A stretch of 6,505 nucleotides of DNA, taken from the NCBI GenBank assembly GCA_022712775.1, contig JAFLJZ010000090.1:1-6505 (forward strand), read 5' to 3'. The translations under genes were made by a program, and so were the position numbers. The notes under the pieces are model-generated. The model saw nothing but the letters and a program-made list of their open reading frames with translations. It searched no databases and had not been told where the DNA came from. This document shows positions 6,170-6,505 of this stretch, in pieces. Position 1 is the stretch's first letter, and each line of letters begins with the position of its first letter. Origin of the DNA: Sulfurimonas sp. GTDB taxonomy: Bacteria; Campylobacterota; Campylobacteria; Campylobacterales; Sulfurimonadaceae.

Positions 6170-6192
6170 TACAAAAATAAAAAGGAACAAAG

Positions 6193-6505
6193 ATGGGCGA
6201 AACAATAGCAAAAAATAAAAAAGCCTATCATGATTTTTTTATAGAAGAGAAGTTTGAAGCTGGGATGGTTTTGGCTGGAAGTGAGGTTAAGGGTATTCGT
6301 GCAAAACGAGTGAACCTCAAAGATAGTTTTATCCGTTTTGTAGGCAAAGAAGCTTTTTTATTTAATGCACACATAGGAAGATTAGATACAACACACCGTT
6401 TTTATGGACATGAAGAGCGCGGGAGTAGAAAATTACTTCTTCATAAAAAACAGTTAGAAAAAATGCTTAAAATGACTACGCGTGATGGCTATACTATAGT
6501 TCCTT
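6193..6505 (+). CDS. smpB: SsrA-binding protein, partial (N-terminal 104 residues)
   Basis: SmpB binds tmRNA (SsrA) and brings it to stalled ribosomes for trans-translation, which tags unfinished proteins and frees the ribosome. The visible part covers most of the OB-fold core: [20 protein letters not shown] (5-24), [18 protein letters not shown] (29-46), [11 protein letters not shown] (53-63), [14 protein letters not shown] (79-92) and TRDGYTIVP (96-104). The C-terminal 45 or so residues, including the basic tail that senses the empty mRNA channel, lie beyond the right edge. The ATG has AAAGGA about 6 nt upstream and matches the expected short N-terminal extension. It follows dinD by 37 nt. 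In H. pylori smpB comes directly after ispE, so two genes appear inserted here. Confidence 0.96.
   Translation, partial: MGETIAKNKKAYHDFFIEEKFEAGMVLAGSEVKGIRAKRVNLKDSFIRFVGKEAFLFNAHIGRLDTTHRFYGHEERGSRKLLLHKKQLEKMLKMTTRDGYTIVP

Noticed and set aside
4589..6192. A mobile element or prophage fragment carrying dinD
   Set aside because: There is no transposase, integrase, tRNA end, terminal inverted repeat or flanking direct repeat, and base composition looks like the neighbours.

Overview
The window is AT-rich, chromosomal and bacterial, and the gene order suggests Campylobacterota (Epsilonproteobacteria), possibly Sulfurimonas-like. The evidence is a tight plus-strand run of a UvrD/Rep-type helicase, truB, csrA and ispE, with smpB a little further on. 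From memory, csrA-ispE-smpB is a recognisable run in this phylum (H. pylori). CsrA is 76 residues long, as in relatives that control CsrA with FliW. The genus is inference only.

Layout: positions 1-546 (minus strand) hold the first 182 codons of a LysR-family regulator whose end lies off the left edge. A 136-bp AT-rich divergent region separates it from the plus-strand block. That block is uvrD (683-2731), truB (2734-3567, GTG start), csrA (3561-3791, overlapping truB by 7 nt), ispE (3800-4588) and a SHOCT-tailed lipoprotein gene (4600-5199). Gaps are 2 to 11 nt or negative, so one transcript is likely. A 113-nt gap with promoter-like sequence and a small inverted repeat precedes dinD (5313-6155). 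A 37-nt gap with its own -10-like box precedes smpB (6193 to the right edge, truncated).

The core genes concern nucleic acid and translation maintenance: DNA unwinding and repair (UvrD), tRNA pseudouridine-55 (TruB), post-transcriptional control (CsrA), isoprenoid precursors (IspE) and ribosome rescue (SmpB). The lipoprotein and dinD look like accessory genes placed between ispE and smpB. DinD is the most interesting gene: its relative in E. coli belongs to the LexA-controlled SOS response, but well-studied Campylobacterota lack LexA and no LexA-like box is visible here.

No rRNA, tRNA, CRISPR array, insertion sequence or phage module was seen. Most of the window is ordinary housekeeping sequence. 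I found no convincing wholly new system; the points worth a second look are the lipoprotein-dinD insertion, the likely csrA coupling and autoregulation, and a few small structured elements.
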